A stretch of 8,099 nt of DNA from the NCBI GenBank assembly GCA_040882265.1, contig JBBEBO010000017.1, positions 1 to 8,099 of the forward strand, in the 5' to 3' direction. Within the stretch, counting starts at the first letter, position 1. The number at the start of each line of letters is the position of its first letter. Of this stretch, positions 6,229-8,099 are shown one piece after another. This stretch comes from Brumimicrobium sp040882265 (lineage in GTDB: Bacteria > Bacteroidota > Bacteroidia > Flavobacteriales_D > Crocinitomicaceae). Under the pieces are notes generated by a model. That model worked only from the letters and a program-made list of their open reading frames with translations. It was not told the origin of the DNA and made no database searches. The position numbers and the translations under genes were made by a program.

Positions 6229-7762
6229 CCTTATTCTTTTTAAAGCGCTTCCAAAATTTATTAAAATCTACGACACTTCTATCGTTTGCTGCACTAATCA
6301 TTAAGAAGATAGCAAATGGTGCTAAAATGAAATTTGGCCCCCACATCCCCATAAATGGAGTGATAATGTCTTTTTTTGCCATATTGTCTCCAATACTTAT
6401 CAGGACAAAGTAAATCATAAATAGTAAAGCCGCAATCACCACTGGTGCTCCAAAACCACCTTTTTTGACAATGGCACCCAATGGTGCACCAATAAAAAAC
6501 AAAATTATAATCGAAAATGAAAGCGCAAATTTCCGATGAAATTCAATTTCAAATTTTCTCAGTGACTCGTGTTTACCATTCTCAATTTTAATCTGACTTT
6601 CAAGCGAGTTCGTTTTATTTCTCAACTGAGTTTTTAGATGTACATAAGCTTTTTCTTTATCATCATCAGTCATGCTTTGTGTATCATAGAACTTCACAAT
6701 GCTATCTATTTTAAGTTTGCTCGTATCATTATCTTTTTTTCTATTTCTATTTCTATTTTTGTTTTTGTTTTTGTTTTTTTCTTTGATAAAACCTGTTTTC
6801 ATATCGTCGGGAAGAGAATCGTTTTTAAGTTCATCACGATATTCTAGCGCTTGAAAATATTCATGTTTTGATTTAGTGTTGAATGTTAACGTTTGCGTTA
6901 GTTCTCTATACTTTCCCTTCAATGAATCAACGGTTTTGTCAATTTGAAAGACATTGAGCATTTCATAGTCATTTTTAAATAAATCATCTTGTGATCGTTG
7001 TAACTTAAAGCCAGTGAGGTTCATTTTATAAGTTGCAGTTGAAAAAGTTGATTTTCTTCCAGGATGATTGCTCTTTTTATTTTTTTTCTTTTCATCATTA
7101 AATTTTGGTGCTTCAGCTAGCTCTTCAATAACATTACCATGATGAAGCTTAAAATATAGAAACTCACCATTTTCTGATCTATAAAACTCACCAGAATCCG
7201 CAACGATCGTCTTCAATACTTTCGGATCTCTTCTGTCGTGAATAATAATTCTCTCAAAACTGTTGTCTTTACCTTGGCTTATTTTAATACTAAAACCATC
7301 AATCTCTTGCGTGTAGGAACCAGGTTTGAGAAAAGAGGTGAGCTTTGTTTCTTGAATGTCCCAAATTATTGAGTGCCATTTGTAATTAGCAATAGGAATA
7401 ATGTAATTGGAGAAATAAAACGTCCCGATTGCTATAAAAATGATTACAGCTGATAATGGCCGTAAAATTCGATAAATTGATAATCCGCTTGACTTTAAAG
7501 CAGTTAATTCGTTATGTTCACCAAGATTCCCCATTACAATTAATGAAGAGAGTAAAATGGCTAAAGGAAGCGCTAGAGGCAATAAACTAGCAGAAACGTA
7601 AAATAGTAATTCGAGTATTATGCTTATTTCTAGACCTTTTCCCATTAAATCGTCGATATATTTCCATAAAAACTGCATCACAAGCATAAACATTGAGATG
7701 AAGAAAGTCGCCATAAACGGACCTATAAACGATTTTATATAGAAAACACTTAGCTTTTTCAA
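6221..7762 (-). CDS. LptF/LptG-family (YjgP/YjgQ) permease
   Basis: A 513-residue inner-membrane permease of the lipopolysaccharide export ABC system (LptB2FG), which extracts LPS and passes it to the periplasmic bridge. Hydrophobic segments lie near residues 11-33, 50-77, 100-122, 410-430, 438-458 and 473-493, the usual three-plus-three layout around a large periplasmic domain (about 123-405). Family motifs are YIKSFIGPFMATFF (8-21), the cytoplasmic coupling region NELTALKSSGLSIYRILRPL (84-103) and FHRKFALSFSIIILFFIGAP (408-427). It is much longer than the roughly 360-residue proteobacterial proteins; the excess is in the periplasmic part and includes a lysine-rich patch (225-230) and a KN/RN tract (329-343). 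LptF and LptG cannot be separated by eye. The start is TTG at 7762: a TGA five codons upstream closes the frame, and the N-terminus matches the family. It heads the glycosyltransferase operon. Confidence 0.93.
   Translation of the reverse strand: MKKLSVFYIKSFIGPFMATFFISMFMLVMQFLWKYIDDLMGKGLEISIILELLFYVSASLLPLALPLAILLSSLIVMGNLGEHNELTALKSSGLSIYRILRPLSAVIIFIAIGTFYFSNYIIPIANYKWHSIIWDIQETKLTSFLKPGSYTQEIDGFSIKISQGKDNSFERIIIHDRRDPKVLKTIVADSGEFYRSENGEFLYFKLHHGNVIEELAEAPKFNDEKKKNKKSNHPGRKSTFSTATYKMNLTGFKLQRSQDDLFKNDYEMLNVFQIDKTVDSLKGKYRELTQTLTFNTKSKHEYFQALEYRDELKNDSLPDDMKTGFIKEKNKNKNKNRNRNRKKDNDTSKLKIDSIVKFYDTQSMTDDDKEKAYVHLKTQLRNKTNSLESQIKIENGKHESLRKFEIEFHRKFALSFSIIILFFIGAPLGAIVKKGGFGAPVVIAALLFMIYFVLISIGDNMAKKDIITPFMGMWGPNFILAPFAIFLMISAANDRSVVDFNKFWKRFKKNKDA
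6741..6776 (-). repeat. Compound hexamer microsatellite inside the permease gene
   Basis: Six tandem 6-nt units: three ctattt followed by three ttgttt on the plus strand. On the coding strand they give alternating Lys-Asn and Arg-Asn dipeptides (about residues 329-341). Since the unit is two codons, gain or loss of copies would keep the frame and change only the length of a charged linker in the periplasmic domain. Confidence 0.9.
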
Positions 7763-8099
7763 CGATTTGGATTTTCAATTGCGAATGTACTATTTTATTT
7801 GTTAAAACGATAGGTGGGAGTTATTATTGGTAATGAAACGCATTTAATAATAAATGATTTTAGACCAACCGTAATAACCATAATTTTAGCAACTAAATCA
7901 AGCCAAATACTTAACTTATTTAAGATTTTCTATTTTTGTTGTTGAAAATAAACATTACAGTGTTAACATTACTGTCGGTTTCAATTTTATAAAACACTAT
8001 TAACCATCGACCTGCACCACCCTGCTCACCTCGCGTCACCTCGTGATTTAACTTTTTTAAAAAACAGCATAAGTTGAAATGACGCTGATTGTTGAAGTA
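7763..8099. other. AT-rich 337-nt intergenic region upstream of the permease
   Basis: No credible gene was seen. It must carry the promoter of the permease-glycosyltransferase operon, but no clear TAnnTTTG/-33 pair was found on the minus strand. It contains an 8-bp inverted repeat (ttattatt 7821-7828, aataataa 7846-7853), an imperfect dyad acagt...actgt (7957-7975), a tandem tcacctcg pair (8026-8033, 8036-8043) in a short G+C-richer patch, a 12-bp palindrome ttttttaaaaaa (8053-8064) and the 20-nt repeat at the end. A TATTTTTG at 7931-7938 on the plus strand matches the -7 consensus but has no -33 partner. Confidence 0.6.
8080..8099 (+). repeat. 20-nt direct repeat, copy 2, cut by the window edge
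   Basis: Exact match to 2072-2091. The window ends five bases into what would be the palindrome arm, so the repeat may continue beyond the end. The bases just before it (aagttgaaa here, aaagctcgagt in copy 1) differ, so the left boundary of the shared element is close to 8080. Confidence 0.93.

Noticed and set aside
6638..6847. 69-codon plus-strand frame, Phe/Ile-rich
   Set aside because: Produced by reading the opposite strand of the AT-rich microsatellite region of the permease gene.
7587..7778. 63-codon minus-strand frame with an ATG at 7778, overlapping the permease start
   Set aside because: Out of frame with the permease, whose TTG-started N-terminus matches its family; this peptide shows no membrane or domain pattern of its own.
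7931..7938. TATTTTTG on the plus strand as a divergent promoter
   Set aside because: Matches TAnnTTTG but no TTG/TTTG lies 19-21 nt upstream, and no plus-strand gene follows within the window.

Overview
This 8.1-kb, AT-rich window looks like a chromosomal segment from a member of the Bacteroidota, most likely the Flavobacteriales. The evidence is a fused ribBA of the Bacteroidota sequence type, a long LptF/LptG-type permease, near absence of Shine-Dalgarno sequences, a TAnnTTTG-type -7 promoter element ahead of ribBA, and lysine/asparagine-rich proteins. The genus cannot be fixed from the sequence. All six genes lie on the minus strand, so transcription runs from high to low coordinates.

Layout in transcription order. 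(1) 8099-7763: AT-rich intergenic DNA; its outer end carries a 20-nt sequence that also occurs at 2072-2091. (2) 7762-3903: a tightly packed unit of an LptF/LptG-family lipopolysaccharide-export permease with a TTG start, then two GT-B glycosyltransferases. The genes overlap by 8 nt and by up to 23 nt, so co-transcription and translational coupling are likely. (3) 3853-2633: ribBA, encoding both committing enzymes of riboflavin synthesis, with its own likely promoter in the 49-nt gap. (4) 2632-1834: about 800 nt with no credible gene, but with a perfect 32-bp palindrome, several smaller hairpins and short direct repeats. (5) 1833-826: an ACMSD-type metal-dependent decarboxylase strikingly like the animal enzyme. 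(6) 788-9: a lipoprotein with a C-terminal META (DUF306) domain.

Functionally, the permease and the two glycosyltransferases suggest a cell-surface glycan or LPS theme. RibBA is housekeeping. The ACMSD gene points to 3-hydroxyanthranilate/kynurenine-type catabolism, but no other enzyme of that pathway is in the window. The lipoprotein may simply be co-transcribed with ACMSD.

I found no CRISPR array, tRNA, rRNA, transposase, phage gene, toxin-antitoxin or defence cassette, and no convincing new multi-gene system. The parts most worth a second look are the repeat island between ribBA and ACMSD, the shared repeat at the window edge, the in-frame hexamer microsatellite inside the permease gene, and the glycosyltransferase pair between lptF and ribBA.
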